Part shown: positions 46,135-55,156 of the stretch, in pieces
Layout: each line of letters opens with the position of its first letter
How positions within the stretch are numbered: the stretch's first letter is position 1
Assembly: GCF_025847235.1 (NCBI RefSeq)
Contig: NZ_JAOZEW010000005.1
Span: 182,699 to 246,698, forward strand
Origin: Flavobacterium shii
GTDB lineage: Bacteria > Bacteroidota > Bacteroidia > Flavobacteriales > Flavobacteriaceae
Length of the DNA: 64,000 nt
Direction of reading: 5' to 3'
Notes under the pieces: generated by a model
Seen by the model: the letters and a program-made list of their open reading frames with translations, nothing else
What the model was told of the DNA's origin: nothing
The model's database searches: none
Position numbers and translations under genes: made by a program

Positions 46135-46839
46135 ATGAATATTAAAAAACATGTTCCTAACGCTATTACGTTAATTAATCTTTTTTGTGGTTGCATAGCC
46201 CTTGTTTTTGTTTCTAAATTAAATTACGAAATGGCTTTCTATTTTGTTTGTTTAGGGATATTTTTTGATTTTTTTGATGGTTTCTTCGCTCGATTATTTA
46301 AAGTATCCAGCCCGCTAGGTTTACAATTGGACTCTTTGGCAGATATGGTGACCAGTGGTGTTGTTCCTGGTTTTGTAATGTTTAGCTTATTACGTGAGGT
46401 TTCTCCTAATGAGTTTTTCCCATATTTAGGTTTTATCATAACATTAGGTTCATGCTATCGATTGGCAAATTTTAATATTGACACTCGCCAAACGGATTCT
46501 TTCATAGGATTGCCAACACCAGCAAATGCATTGTTTGTTTTAAGCTTACCATTGGTGTTAAGTACATATGGAGATTCATCATGGTTTTTATTAGAAGTAT
46601 TAACGAATCAATGGATATTATTAGTAATCTCATTATTTAGTGCTTATATTTTAAATGCCGAAATTCCTTTGTTTGCATTAAAGGTTAAGAAATTCAGTTT
46701 GAAAGATAATGCGTTACAAATCGGCTTTTTGGCATTGTCACTTTTATTGTTGATTTTCTTTCAATACTTAGGAATTCCGTTGGTGATTATTACGTATATC
46801 CTATTGTCTGTTGTTAATAATAAGTTCTTGAAAAAGTAG
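46135..46839 (+). CDS. pssA: CDP-diacylglycerol-serine O-phosphatidyltransferase
   Basis: 234 aa inner-membrane enzyme making phosphatidylserine, the precursor of phosphatidylethanolamine. The CDP-alcohol phosphatidyltransferase signature D-G-x2-A-R-x8-G-x3-D-x3-D is intact: DGFFARLF then GLQLDSLADM, near residues 49-70. PNAITLINLFCGC at the N-terminus and several transmembrane segments agree with the bacterial type II (Bacillus-like) form. It precedes the GH25 gene by 11 bp, so the two probably form an operon. Confidence 0.93.
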   Translation: MNIKKHVPNAITLINLFCGCIALVFVSKLNYEMAFYFVCLGIFFDFFDGFFARLFKVSSPLGLQLDSLADMVTSGVVPGFVMFSLLREVSPNEFFPYLGFIITLGSCYRLANFNIDTRQTDSFIGLPTPANALFVLSLPLVLSTYGDSSWFLLEVLTNQWILLVISLFSAYILNAEIPLFALKVKKFSLKDNALQIGFLALSLLLLIFFQYLGIPLVIITYILLSVVNNKFLKK

Positions 46840-46850
46840 TTTTTTATTGA

Positions 46851-47708
46851 ATGAAAAGAAAAGGTATTAAAAGAAGATACACCTCAGCAAAAAAATCTAA
46901 AGCAACCAGTTCGATTGTAAAGTTCTTTAGGTTTATCATTGTTTCGATTTTAATTGTTCTGTTTCTGGGAATCGTTTATCATTATCGTAATGGTTTGGCC
47001 TATTATTTTAGCTTTAAATCAGATAAAGTTCTTGAAAAAGAATCCGAGGATAAGCGTCTTTCAGATGTTAGGAATTATCAGGTTTTGGCTAATCATAAAG
47101 GAAAAGCGATTGGTCTTGATGTCTCCGAGTTTCAAGGGACAATTCGTTGGAGTAAAGTAGACAGTTTGGAGCAAAAATTTCCAATTTCATTTGTTTTTGT
47201 TCGTGCCACGGCAGGAAATAATCGTGTCGATAGTCAGTTTTTAAATAATTGGCTAGGAGTCAAAGAACAAAAAATTATCCGTGGAGCATATCATTACTAT
47301 CGACCTAATGAAAATTCAATCGAGCAAGCGAACCTTTTTATTAAAACTGTAAAATTACACAAAGGTGATTTGCCTCCAGTTTTGGATATTGAAAGATTGC
47401 CGAAAAATCAATCTCTTGATAGTTTGAAAAAAGGATTAAAACGATGGTTGAATAAAGTGGAAGCTCATTATAAAGTGCGACCAATAATATATACTGGTGA
47501 AAGATATTATGATGATTTTTTGAAAGAAGAATTTGGGGAATATCTTTTTTGGATAGCCAATTATAATTTCTATCGAGAAAAAATTGAGGATGATTGGTTG
47601 TTCTGGCAATTTACTGAGAAAGCAACCATACCAGGTATAAAACATACTGTTGATGTGAATATCTATAATGGAGATTTACAGCAGCTACAGTTTATAACAG
47701 TAGATTAA
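46851..47708 (+). CDS. GH25-family muramidase (lysozyme-like), membrane-anchored
   Basis: 285 aa protein with a basic N-terminus and one transmembrane segment (about 25-45) that would leave the enzyme domain in the periplasm. The GH25 domain shows GLDVSEFQGTIRW (catalytic-site Asp), SFVFVRATAGN, RGAYHYYRPN, PPVLDIERLP (catalytic DxE) and PIIYTGERYY. It would cleave the MurNAc-GlcNAc bond in peptidoglycan. Convergent with lptB across an inverted repeat. Confidence 0.9.
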   Translation: MKRKGIKRRYTSAKKSKATSSIVKFFRFIIVSILIVLFLGIVYHYRNGLAYYFSFKSDKVLEKESEDKRLSDVRNYQVLANHKGKAIGLDVSEFQGTIRWSKVDSLEQKFPISFVFVRATAGNNRVDSQFLNNWLGVKEQKIIRGAYHYYRPNENSIEQANLFIKTVKLHKGDLPPVLDIERLPKNQSLDSLKKGLKRWLNKVEAHYKVRPIIYTGERYYDDFLKEEFGEYLFWIANYNFYREKIEDDWLFWQFTEKATIPGIKHTVDVNIYNGDLQQLQFITVD

Positions 47709-47721
47709 GTTTTTAGTTTTT

Positions 47722-47770
47722 AGTCGCAGTTTTCAGTTTCAGTAAACAACTGCAACTAAAAACTGCGACT
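47722..47770. repeat. Inverted repeat (AGTCGCAGTTT family), probable bidirectional terminator
   Basis: Arms 47722-47738 and 47754-47770 pair over 17 bp with one mismatch around a 15 nt loop. It sits between the convergent GH25 and lptB genes. The 16 nt segment aaactgcgactgaata recurs exactly in the repeat at 53024-53074, so this belongs to an interspersed family and may also end transcription from both sides. Confidence 0.8.
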
Positions 47771-47781
47771 GAATACTTTTC

Positions 47782-48522
47782 TTAGAATTCCAGTTTCTTT
47801 TTACGAAGTTCGAAATTCTGACCTAAATACACACGACGTACCATTTCATCTTCTACTAATTCTTCTGGTACACCAGCTTTAAGGATTCCTCCTTCAAACA
47901 TTAGGTACGTTTTATCAGTGATTGCGAGAGTTTCTTGTACGTTATGGTCGGTAATTAAAATTCCGATATTTTTATTCTTTAGTTGTGCTACAATTCGTTG
48001 AATATCCTCTACGGCAACAGGGTCAACTCCTGCAAAAGGCTCGTCTAGTAAGATGAATTTTGGATCTGTAGCAAGAGCTCGTGCAATTTCGGTACGACGA
48101 CGTTCTCCTCCCGAAAGTAAATCTCCTCGGTTGGTACGAATGTGTTCTAAGCTAAATTCTTCAATTAGACTTTCCATTTTGGCTACTTGCTCTTCTTTGG
48201 ATAAAGTAGTTAATTGTAGTACGCTTAAAATGTTATCTTCGATGCTTAATTTTCTAAAAACTGATGCTTCCTGTGCCAAATAACCAATCCCGTGTTGTGC
48301 TCTTTTGTACATTGGGAAATCGGTAATGTTTAAATCATCAAGATAAATATTGCCCGAATTAGGTTTTACCAATCCTACAATCATGTAAAATGAAGTGGTT
48401 TTACCAGCGCCATTTGGACCTAAAAGACCAACTATTTCTCCTTGGTTTACCTCGACAGAAATGCCTTTTACTACACTACGACCTTTGTAGGTTTTGATTA
48501 AATTATCGGCTCTTAGTTTCAT
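47782..48522 (-). CDS. lptB: LPS export ABC transporter ATP-binding protein
   Basis: 246 aa ATPase that powers lifting of LPS from the inner membrane with LptF/LptG. Walker A is GPNGAGKTT (35-43), signature LSGGERRR (136-143), Walker B FILLDEPFAGVDP, switch ITDHNV. The LLSGGERRRTEIARALA and DHNVQETL segments are specific to LptB among ABC ATPases. It lies downstream of kdsD, tatC and the decarboxylase-family gene, separated by a hairpin. Confidence 0.95.
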   Translation of the reverse strand: MKLRADNLIKTYKGRSVVKGISVEVNQGEIVGLLGPNGAGKTTSFYMIVGLVKPNSGNIYLDDLNITDFPMYKRAQHGIGYLAQEASVFRKLSIEDNILSVLQLTTLSKEEQVAKMESLIEEFSLEHIRTNRGDLLSGGERRRTEIARALATDPKFILLDEPFAGVDPVAVEDIQRIVAQLKNKNIGILITDHNVQETLAITDKTYLMFEGGILKAGVPEELVEDEMVRRVYLGQNFELRKKKLEF

Positions 48523-48547
48523 TTTTTTATTTTAATCATTTAAACGA

Positions 48548-48590
48548 TTGATTCGTTTGATCGCTACAAATTAACGAATAAACGAATCAA
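48548..48590. repeat. Inverted repeat upstream of lptB
   Basis: Arms 48548-48558 and 48580-48590 are perfect 11 bp reverse complements (ttgattcgttt) around a 21 nt loop, in the 87 bp gap before lptB. It could be a processing or attenuation hairpin within the minus-strand operon. No U-tract follows. Confidence 0.65.
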
Positions 48591-48609
48591 CAAATAAACC
48601 TATTAACAA

Positions 48610-48957
48610 TTATTTAGTTTCTTCTAGTGCTTCCCAAAATTCATATGCTCTACGCAAATGAGGGACAACGATTGTACCGCCTACGAGAGTTGCAATTCCC
48701 ATTGCTTCCATCATTTCTTCCTTGGTAACACCTTCTTTAAAACTAGTTTCAAGATGGTATTTTACGCAATCATCACAGCGTAAAACTGCCGAAGCTACTA
48801 AGCCCAAAAGCTCCTTTGTTTTAACATCAAGAGCGCCTGCTGCATATGCATTAGTGTCTAGATTGAAAATTCGTTTTACAATTTTATTGTTATCTGCTAA
48901 TAATTTCTCATTCATTTTAGAACGATAATCATTAAATTCTTGTATGATATCAGACAT
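48610..48957 (-). CDS. Carboxymuconolactone decarboxylase-family (AhpD-like) protein
   Basis: 115 aa all-helical protein. RCDDCVKYH (C61, C64, H68) is the CxxC-x3-H redox motif of AhpD-like members. LLGLVASAVLR before it and the GGTIVVPHLRRA tail fit the fold. It may act as a small thiol-dependent peroxidase or reductase rather than a true decarboxylase. It overlaps the end of tatC by 8 bp, so the two are coupled. Confidence 0.85.
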   Translation of the reverse strand: MSDIIQEFNDYRSKMNEKLLADNNKIVKRIFNLDTNAYAAGALDVKTKELLGLVASAVLRCDDCVKYHLETSFKEGVTKEEMMEAMGIATLVGGTIVVPHLRRAYEFWEALEETK

Positions 48958-49771
48958 TTTCTAGTTTGTTTTTATTTTTATATACGAGCACCGAAATAAA
49001 GATACTCAATTCATATATTAGTAACATTGGGATTGCAACAATTGTCTGGCTCACTACGTCTGGAGGAGTTACAATTGCAGCTACAATTAATATTATAACT
49101 ACAGCATATTTCCAATATTTTCTTAAAAAGCGAGGTGTTACAAGGCCTAATTTGGTTAGGAAAAAGATGATTATTGGTAATTCAAAAAATAATCCACTAG
49201 CAAGAATACTCGTTTTTACCATTCCCATATACGATTCTAGAGTAAATTGATTTTTTACAACATCACTTACGGTAAAGGTGGCTACGAAATTTACCGACAT
49301 TGGGATAACTACAAAATAACCAAATATTACACCTAAAAAGAAAAGTAACGATGAAACGAATATGAATACTTTGGCATTTTTTCGTTCTTTCTCATATAGT
49401 GCAGGGCTAATAAATTTCCATATTTCCCATAAGATATAAGGGAAACTCAAGATAAATCCAGCCAAAATACACATCCATACAAAGACATTTACCTGCCCTT
49501 CCATTTCTGTGTTCTGAATTATAAAAGGCATTTCGGTAATACAAATACTTTCTGCAAAGCCTAATTTATGAGATAACTCACAAAAAAACTGATAGGTAAA
49601 AAAAGTTGGTCTTGTTGGTCCGAAAATGATAACATCAAATAAGTAATCACTTATAAAATAAGTTAAAAAAGCCATTATGATTATAGCTGTTGTACTTCTA
49701 ACTAATAGCCATCTTAATTCTTCAAGATGATCTAAAAACGACATTTCGCCTAGGTTTTTTTTATTTGCCAT
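48950..49771 (-). CDS. tatC: Sec-independent protein translocase component TatC
   Basis: 273 aa inner-membrane protein with six transmembrane segments. MSFLDHLEELRWLLVRS near the N-terminus and the FSPALYEKERK-type loop (FISPALYEKERKNA) with the conserved E, plus TPPDVVSQ in the fifth-sixth loop, are standard. It recognises twin-arginine signal peptides. It starts on the last base of kdsD (TAATG). Confidence 0.95.
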   Translation of the reverse strand: MANKKNLGEMSFLDHLEELRWLLVRSTTAIIIMAFLTYFISDYLFDVIIFGPTRPTFFTYQFFCELSHKLGFAESICITEMPFIIQNTEMEGQVNVFVWMCILAGFILSFPYILWEIWKFISPALYEKERKNAKVFIFVSSLLFFLGVIFGYFVVIPMSVNFVATFTVSDVVKNQFTLESYMGMVKTSILASGLFFELPIIIFFLTKLGLVTPRFLRKYWKYAVVIILIVAAIVTPPDVVSQTIVAIPMLLIYELSIFISVLVYKNKNKLENV

Positions 49772-50736
49772 TATACGATTCCTTCTTTTAAAATATCATG
49801 TAAATGTAGTACTCCTTTGTATTCTCCATTGTCGGAAACGATTAATTGGGTAATCGAGAAATCTTCTAAAATGTTTAGGGCATCTACAGCCATTGTGTCT
49901 GAGGATACCATTTTTGGATTTTTGGTCATAATGTCTATTGCGGTTAAGTCGGCAAAAGTATCTCTGTCGTTTAGCATTCGTCGGATATCACCATCAGTAA
50001 TAATGCCGATTATTTTATTGTTTTCTACGACGGCAGTTACGCCTAATCGTTTTTCGGATATTTCAAATATAACTTTTTTGATCGAAGAATCAGGGCTAAC
50101 AGTCGGTTTTAATGAATGTTCAATCATATCTTTCACGCGAAGTAATAATTTTTTGCCTAATGCACCACCAGGATGATATACTGCAAAATCTTCGGGCTTA
50201 AAGTCACGCATTTCCATTAAACAAACGGCCAGTGCGTCTCCCATCACCAACTGTGCAGTGGTGCTATTGGTTGGTGCCAGGTTTATAGGGCAAGCTTCCA
50301 TGTCGACGGTTGTGTTTAAAACATGATCACTTCCCTTTGCTAGAAATGAAGTTATATTTCCTGTAATAGAAATTAATGTATTGCCAAAACGTTTTAAAAG
50401 AGGGACCAGAACTTTGATTTCTGGACTGTTACCGCTTTTTGAAATGCAAATTATTATATCTTCATTTTGAATCATTCCTAAATCTCCATGAATTGCTTCG
50501 GCGGCATGAAGGAATAAAGAAGGTGTACCGGTCGAATTAAAGGTTGCTACCATTTTTTGCGCAATTATTGCGCTTTTTCCTATTCCAGTGACTACTAATC
50601 GACCTTTCGATTCGTATATCTGTTGAACGGCTTGAGTGAAATTTTCATCTAAAAAACTAACCAATTTCGCAACTGCTTCACTCTCAGAGAGTATTGTTTT
50701 TTTAGCAATAGCTAATATATTTTCTTTTGTTATCAA
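49771..50736 (-). CDS. kdsD: D-arabinose-5-phosphate isomerase (KdsD/KpsF)
   Basis: 321 aa enzyme converting ribulose-5-phosphate to arabinose-5-phosphate, the first step to Kdo for LPS. An N-terminal SIS domain (VTGIGKSAIIAQKM, STGTPSLFLHAAEAIHGDLG, ISKSGNSPEI) is followed by two CBS domains (GIITDGDIRRML, DIMTKNP). The TTG at 50736 is chosen: ITKENILAIAKK is the normal N-terminus, and a TAnnTTTG promoter element at 50790-50797 lies inside the longer reading frame that would begin at 50802. A kdsD-tatC-AhpD-like operon follows. Confidence 0.9.
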   Translation of the reverse strand: MITKENILAIAKKTILSESEAVAKLVSFLDENFTQAVQQIYESKGRLVVTGIGKSAIIAQKMVATFNSTGTPSLFLHAAEAIHGDLGMIQNEDIIICISKSGNSPEIKVLVPLLKRFGNTLISITGNITSFLAKGSDHVLNTTVDMEACPINLAPTNSTTAQLVMGDALAVCLMEMRDFKPEDFAVYHPGGALGKKLLLRVKDMIEHSLKPTVSPDSSIKKVIFEISEKRLGVTAVVENNKIIGIITDGDIRRMLNDRDTFADLTAIDIMTKNPKMVSSDTMAVDALNILEDFSITQLIVSDNGEYKGVLHLHDILKEGIV

Positions 50737-50789
50737 AACAGGATAGTTAAAATTTGTAAGTGTAAAAGAAAGTTGTATCTTTATTGATG

Positions 50790-50797
50790 CAAATTTA
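50790..50797 (-). promoter_or_regulatory. Candidate -7 promoter element of kdsD
   Basis: On the minus strand this reads TAAATTTG (TAnnTTTG), 53 bp before the TTG start of kdsD, in the divergent gap with recQ. It supports the shorter kdsD start. Confidence 0.45.
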
Positions 50798-50820
50798 TAC
50801 AAAATACCATAAAATAAAGA

Positions 50821-53016
50821 ATGAATTCAAACGAAATTGAAATACATAAAGAATTAAAGAAGTATTTCGGCTTTAGCCAATTTAAGGGATTGCAGGAGGA
50901 GGTTATAAAAAGTATACTCGATAAAAAAAATACTTTTGTTATAATGCCCACCGGAGGAGGAAAATCACTCTGTTATCAATTACCCGCTTTAATTCAGGAA
51001 GGAACAGCGATAGTTGTATCTCCTTTAATTGCTTTGATGAAAAACCAGGTAGACGCCATTAGGAGTCTCTCTTCAGAAAACGGAATTGCTCACGTTCTGA
51101 ATTCTTCACTTACTAAGACAGAGATTGCTCAAGTAAAAAAAGATATCACTTCTGGTTTGACTAAATTATTATATGTTGCACCCGAGTCTTTAACGAAAGA
51201 AGAATATGTTCAATTTCTTCAAAACGTAACTATTTCATTTGTCGCTATCGATGAAGCACATTGTATTTCAGAATGGGGGCATGATTTTAGACCAGAATAT
51301 AGAAATCTAAAACATATTATTAAACAGTTGGGTGATGTGCCAATTATTGGTCTTACCGCAACTGCTACTCCAAAAGTTCAAGAAGATATCTTAAAAAATC
51401 TTGACATGTCCGATGCTAATACTTTCAAAGCGTCGTTTAATAGGCCAAACTTATATTACGAAGTTCGTACAAAAACAAAAAATATAGAATCGGATATTAT
51501 TCGTTTCATAAAACAACACAAAGGAAAATCCGGAATTATATATTGCTTAAGCCGTAAAAAAGTAGAAGCAATTGCCGAGGTTTTACAAGTTAACGGTATT
51601 AGCGCTGTTCCTTATCATGCAGGATTGGATGCAAAGACACGAGCAAAACATCAGGATATGTTCTTGATGGAAGATGTAGATGTTGTTGTTGCAACTATTG
51701 CTTTCGGGATGGGAATCGATAAACCCGATGTTCGTTTTGTAATTCACCATGATATTCCAAAATCACTCGAAAGCTATTACCAAGAAACGGGTCGTGCAGG
51801 TCGTGATGGAGGCGAAGGACATTGTTTGGCTTATTACTCTTATAAAGATGTAGAGAAATTAGAGAAATTTATGTCTGGGAAACCAGTTGCCGAACAAGAA
51901 ATTGGTTTTGCTTTATTGCAAGAAGTTGTGGCTTACGCCGAAACATCAATGTCACGTAGAAAGTTCTTGCTTCATTATTTCGGAGAAGAATTCGACAGCG
52001 AAACAGGCGAAGGTGCCGATATGGATGATAACGTTCGTAACCCAAAAACTAAAATTGAAGCCAAAGACCAAGTGGTGAAATTATTAGAAATTGTACGTGA
52101 TACCAAACATATCTACAAATCCAAAGAAATTGTATTTACATTAATAGGTCGCGTAAATGCAGTTATAAAAGCACATAGAACCGATTCCCAATCTTTCTTT
52201 GGTTCAGGTTCAGATCATGACGAAAAATACTGGATGGCATTACTTCGTCAGGTATTAGTTGCAGGATATTTATCAAAAGATATTGAAACATACGGAGTCA
52301 TAAAAATTACCAAAGCAGGATTGGACTTTATTAAAAAGCCAGTTTCGTTTATGATGTCTGAAGATCATGAATACAATGAAAGTGAAGATGAAGCTATAGT
52401 AACAGCATCAAAATCTGGTGGTACTGCCGATGAAGTTTTGATGGGAATGTTACGAGAACTACGAAAAAAAGTTGCCAAAAAATTAGGCGTTCCTCCATTT
52501 GTGGTTTTTCAAGATCCTTCATTAGAGGATATGGCTTTAAAATATCCAATCTCTATTGCCGAATTGTATAATATACATGGAGTAGGAGAAGGAAAAGCAA
52601 AAAAATACGGAGGAGATTTTGTTGCCTTAATAAATAGGTATGTTGAGGAAAACGATATTATTCGTCCAGATGATTTAGTTGTAAAATCTACAGGAGTAAA
52701 CTCTGTAAATAAATTATACATTATCCAGAACATCGATCGTAAATTATCACTTAATGATATTGCTTCTGCAAAAGGACTTTCGATGGATGCTTTGATTAAA
52801 GAAATGGAGCAAATTGTTTATTCTGGAACAAAACTTAATATTAACTATTGGGTAGACGATATGCTTGATGAAGATCAGCAAGAAGAAATTCATGAATATT
52901 TTATGGAGTCAGAATCTGATAAAATAGAAGATGCTCTTAAAGAATTTGATGGTGAGTATGATATCGATGAATTACGCCTTATGCGAATAAAATTTATTAG
53001 CGAAGTTGCTAATTAA
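50821..53016 (+). CDS. recQ: ATP-dependent DNA helicase RecQ
   Basis: 731 aa 3'-5' helicase. Superfamily 2 motifs are visible: TGGGKSLC (Walker A, 44-51), VAIDEAHCISEWGHDFRPEY (DEAH at 144-147 with the RecQ aromatic-rich loop), LTATATPKV, IYCLSRKKVE, YHAGLDAKTR and QETGRAGRDG. A winged-helix RQC region lacks an obvious full four-cysteine zinc site (SMSRRKFLLHYFGEEF follows), and an HRDC domain lies near 555-600. A C-terminal acidic extension is normal for Bacteroidota RecQ. Divergent from kdsD. Confidence 0.93.
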   Translation: MNSNEIEIHKELKKYFGFSQFKGLQEEVIKSILDKKNTFVIMPTGGGKSLCYQLPALIQEGTAIVVSPLIALMKNQVDAIRSLSSENGIAHVLNSSLTKTEIAQVKKDITSGLTKLLYVAPESLTKEEYVQFLQNVTISFVAIDEAHCISEWGHDFRPEYRNLKHIIKQLGDVPIIGLTATATPKVQEDILKNLDMSDANTFKASFNRPNLYYEVRTKTKNIESDIIRFIKQHKGKSGIIYCLSRKKVEAIAEVLQVNGISAVPYHAGLDAKTRAKHQDMFLMEDVDVVVATIAFGMGIDKPDVRFVIHHDIPKSLESYYQETGRAGRDGGEGHCLAYYSYKDVEKLEKFMSGKPVAEQEIGFALLQEVVAYAETSMSRRKFLLHYFGEEFDSETGEGADMDDNVRNPKTKIEAKDQVVKLLEIVRDTKHIYKSKEIVFTLIGRVNAVIKAHRTDSQSFFGSGSDHDEKYWMALLRQVLVAGYLSKDIETYGVIKITKAGLDFIKKPVSFMMSEDHEYNESEDEAIVTASKSGGTADEVLMGMLRELRKKVAKKLGVPPFVVFQDPSLEDMALKYPISIAELYNIHGVGEGKAKKYGGDFVALINRYVEENDIIRPDDLVVKSTGVNSVNKLYIIQNIDRKLSLNDIASAKGLSMDALIKEMEQIVYSGTKLNINYWVDDMLDEDQQEEIHEYFMESESDKIEDALKEFDGEYDIDELRLMRIKFISEVAN

Positions 53017-53023
53017 AAGTTTA

Positions 53024-53110
53024 CAGTCGCAGTTTTTAGTTTTCAGTTCTTACTGAATTTGTAAACTGCGACTGAATATTATTGTAGTTTACTGTAATTA
53101 GAAACTACAA
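53024..53110. repeat. Two adjacent inverted repeats after recQ
   Basis: First hairpin: 53024-53035 with 53063-53074, 12 bp perfect, sharing the core cagtcgcagttt with the repeat at 47722. Second hairpin: 53082-53090 with 53102-53110 (ttgtagttt), 9 bp perfect. They lie between the convergent recQ and the small gene at 53120 and may act as a bidirectional terminator. Confidence 0.75.
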
Positions 53111-53119
53111 CTGTTACTA

Positions 53120-53359
53120 TTATTCAGGAAATACTTCTCCGCGGTGTGGTTTTAAAGCGTCGCGAACCTGAATCATGTTTTCATCGGTTACGACCATATA
53201 AGCAATAGCATACATGTCGTTTAGGATTGTAAATCCAGTTATATTTAAAGGTAGCTTTTCGATAGCTATAAATTCTTTTAAATGAATCTCATGATGTTCT
53301 GCAGTTTTTGCGGAAGCTGGACCACGAAAATCCCATATTAATTTTATTTTTCTTGACAT
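53120..53359 (-). CDS. Small conserved-looking protein of unknown function
   Basis: 79 aa, opening SRKIKLIWDFRGPAS and containing AEHHEIHLKEF, ITGFTILNDMYAIAYMVV and a conserved-looking RGEVFPE end. No signal peptide or membrane segment. The sequence has a balanced composition and reads like a real folded protein, perhaps a ferredoxin-like dimer; I recall similar unannotated proteins in flavobacteria. Function unknown. Convergent with recQ. Confidence 0.7.
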   Translation of the reverse strand: MSRKIKLIWDFRGPASAKTAEHHEIHLKEFIAIEKLPLNITGFTILNDMYAIAYMVVTDENMIQVRDALKPHRGEVFPE

Positions 53360-53434
53360 TATTATATAGGTACAAAGTTTCAGTGAGGCAAAGGTACAAA
53401 GTCTTTCTTATGAAGATTGAAAAACTTATTGTAG

Positions 53435-53519
53435 AATTAACCGCAAAGTGAGGAAAGATCTAATTTTGTTTTTGTAAAAACATAACTTAAAAAAAACTTA
53501 CCGCACTTTGCGGTTAATT
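53435..53519. repeat. 16-bp perfect inverted repeat with long spacer
   Basis: Arms 53435-53450 (aattaaccgcaaagtg) and 53504-53519 are exact reverse complements separated by 53 nt. It occupies the gap between the divergent small gene at 53120 and the FAD oxidoreductase at 53597. The wording accgcaaag recalls short repeats common in Flavobacterium intergenic DNA. Confidence 0.75.
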
Positions 53520-53541
53520 ATATAAAGTCAGTTCAAAATGT

Positions 53542-53549
53542 TATTTTTG
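53542..53549 (+). promoter_or_regulatory. Candidate -7 promoter element
   Basis: TATTTTTG (TAnnTTTG) 47 bp before the FAD oxidoreductase start, just after the inverted repeat at 53435-53519. Confidence 0.45.
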
Positions 53550-53596
53550 CACATTCTTTTCATAAATAGAAAAGCTAATTGAATAAATAAAACAAA

Positions 53597-55156
53597 ATGC
53601 CAAGAGAACTTTTACTTCAAGTATCGCCCGAAATAGCAGCAAATGAGTTATTGCTAAAAGAACATTTGTCGAAACAAATAAAAGTTTCACCTAATGAAAT
53701 TCATCATATAACGATTTTAAAACGCTCCATTGATGCGCGCCAAAAAGCGATAAAAATCAATTTGAAGGTGAATATCTATTTGCAAAATGAAGTTTTTCAG
53801 CTAACTAAAATTGAGCTTCCGGAATATAAAAATGTATCTGGAGCGCAAGAGGTAATTGTTGTTGGTGCTGGTCCTGCAGGACTTTTTGCAGCTTTACAAT
53901 TAATAGAATTAGGTTTAAAACCAATTGTTCTAGAAAGAGGAAAAGATGTGCGTGGTCGCCGACGAGATTTAAAAGCAATAAATACAGAACATTTTGTAAA
54001 CGAAGATTCTAATTATTGTTTTGGAGAAGGTGGAGCGGGAACGTACTCTGACGGAAAATTATATACACGATCTAAAAAACGTGGCGATGTAACCAGAATT
54101 CTCGAATTATTGGTTGCTTTTGGAGCTTCTGATGATATTTTGGTAGAAGCGCATCCTCATATCGGAACGAATAAATTACCAAAGATTATTCAGGATATTC
54201 GAGAAAAAATCATCGAATGCGGTGGGCAGGTTTTGTTTGAAACACGAGTAACTGATATTCTTGTAAAAAATAATGAAGTGCAAGGAATTGTAACTCAAAA
54301 AGGAGATACGATTAACGCTAATAAATTAATATTAGCAACGGGACATTCTGCTCGTGATATTTTTGAATTATTAGACAGAAAGAAAATTTTTATCGAGGCT
54401 AAACCTTTTGCCTTGGGCGTAAGAGCCGAGCATCCTCAATCTTTAATAGATAGTATTCAGTATAGTTGTGATTATCGTGGCGAGCATTTGCCTCCAGCAC
54501 CATATTCTATCGTGAAACAAGTAGGAGGAAGAGGTATGTATTCTTTTTGTATGTGTCCTGGTGGTGTAATAGCGCCTTGTGCTACAAGTCCTGGAGAAGT
54601 AGTTACCAATGGTTGGTCTCCGTCTAAAAGAGATCAGGCTACAGCCAATTCTGGAATTGTAATCGAATTAAAATTAGAAGATTTTAAACCTTTTGCTAAA
54701 TTCGGAGCTTTGGCTGGAATGGAATTTCAAAAAAGTATCGAACAAAAAGCATGGCATTTGGCTGGTGAAACTCAAAAAGTTCCTGCACAACGAATGGTCG
54801 ATTTTACTCAAAATAAAGTTTCGTCGGATATTCCTAAAACATCTTATGTTCCTGGAACTACTTCGGTAGAAATGGGACAGGTTTTTCCGGGTTTTTTATC
54901 TCAAATATTACGTGAAGGTTTTTCTGAATTTGGTAAATCAATGCGAGGTTATTTAACCAATGAGGCTATTCTTCATGCGCCAGAAAGCAGAACATCTTCG
55001 CCAGTAAGAATTCCGAGAGATCCGTTAACTTACGAACATTTACAAATAAAAGGATTGTATCCTTGCGGTGAAGGTGCGGGTTATGCAGGCGGAATTATAT
55101 CGGCAGCTATTGATGGTGAAAAATGTGCTTTGATGATTGCCGAAGCTTTAAAGTAG
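53597..55156 (+). CDS. FAD-dependent oxidoreductase (COG2509-like)
   Basis: 519 aa flavoprotein. The dinucleotide-binding motif is VIVVGAGPAGLFAALQ (86-101), preceded by an 80-residue N-terminal domain, as in the group of uncharacterised NAD(P)/FAD-dependent dehydrogenases. VLERGKDVRGRRRD, FGEGGAGTYSDGKLYTR, LATGHSARDIF and the C-terminal LYPCGEGAGYAGGIISAA (FAD-binding) follow. Substrate is unknown. It is a stand-alone gene with its own promoter-like element. Confidence 0.85.
   Translation: MPRELLLQVSPEIAANELLLKEHLSKQIKVSPNEIHHITILKRSIDARQKAIKINLKVNIYLQNEVFQLTKIELPEYKNVSGAQEVIVVGAGPAGLFAALQLIELGLKPIVLERGKDVRGRRRDLKAINTEHFVNEDSNYCFGEGGAGTYSDGKLYTRSKKRGDVTRILELLVAFGASDDILVEAHPHIGTNKLPKIIQDIREKIIECGGQVLFETRVTDILVKNNEVQGIVTQKGDTINANKLILATGHSARDIFELLDRKKIFIEAKPFALGVRAEHPQSLIDSIQYSCDYRGEHLPPAPYSIVKQVGGRGMYSFCMCPGGVIAPCATSPGEVVTNGWSPSKRDQATANSGIVIELKLEDFKPFAKFGALAGMEFQKSIEQKAWHLAGETQKVPAQRMVDFTQNKVSSDIPKTSYVPGTTSVEMGQVFPGFLSQILREGFSEFGKSMRGYLTNEAILHAPESRTSSPVRIPRDPLTYEHLQIKGLYPCGEGAGYAGGIISAAIDGEKCALMIAEALK

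Noticed and set aside
49817..50176. 119-codon open frame on the + strand inside kdsD
   Set aside because: It is antisense to the CBS domains of a well-supported gene and has no recognisable protein features.
50737..50802. Longer kdsD start at 50802
   Set aside because: The extra 22 residues do not match the family N-terminus, and a promoter-like TAnnTTTG element on the minus strand lies within that extension.
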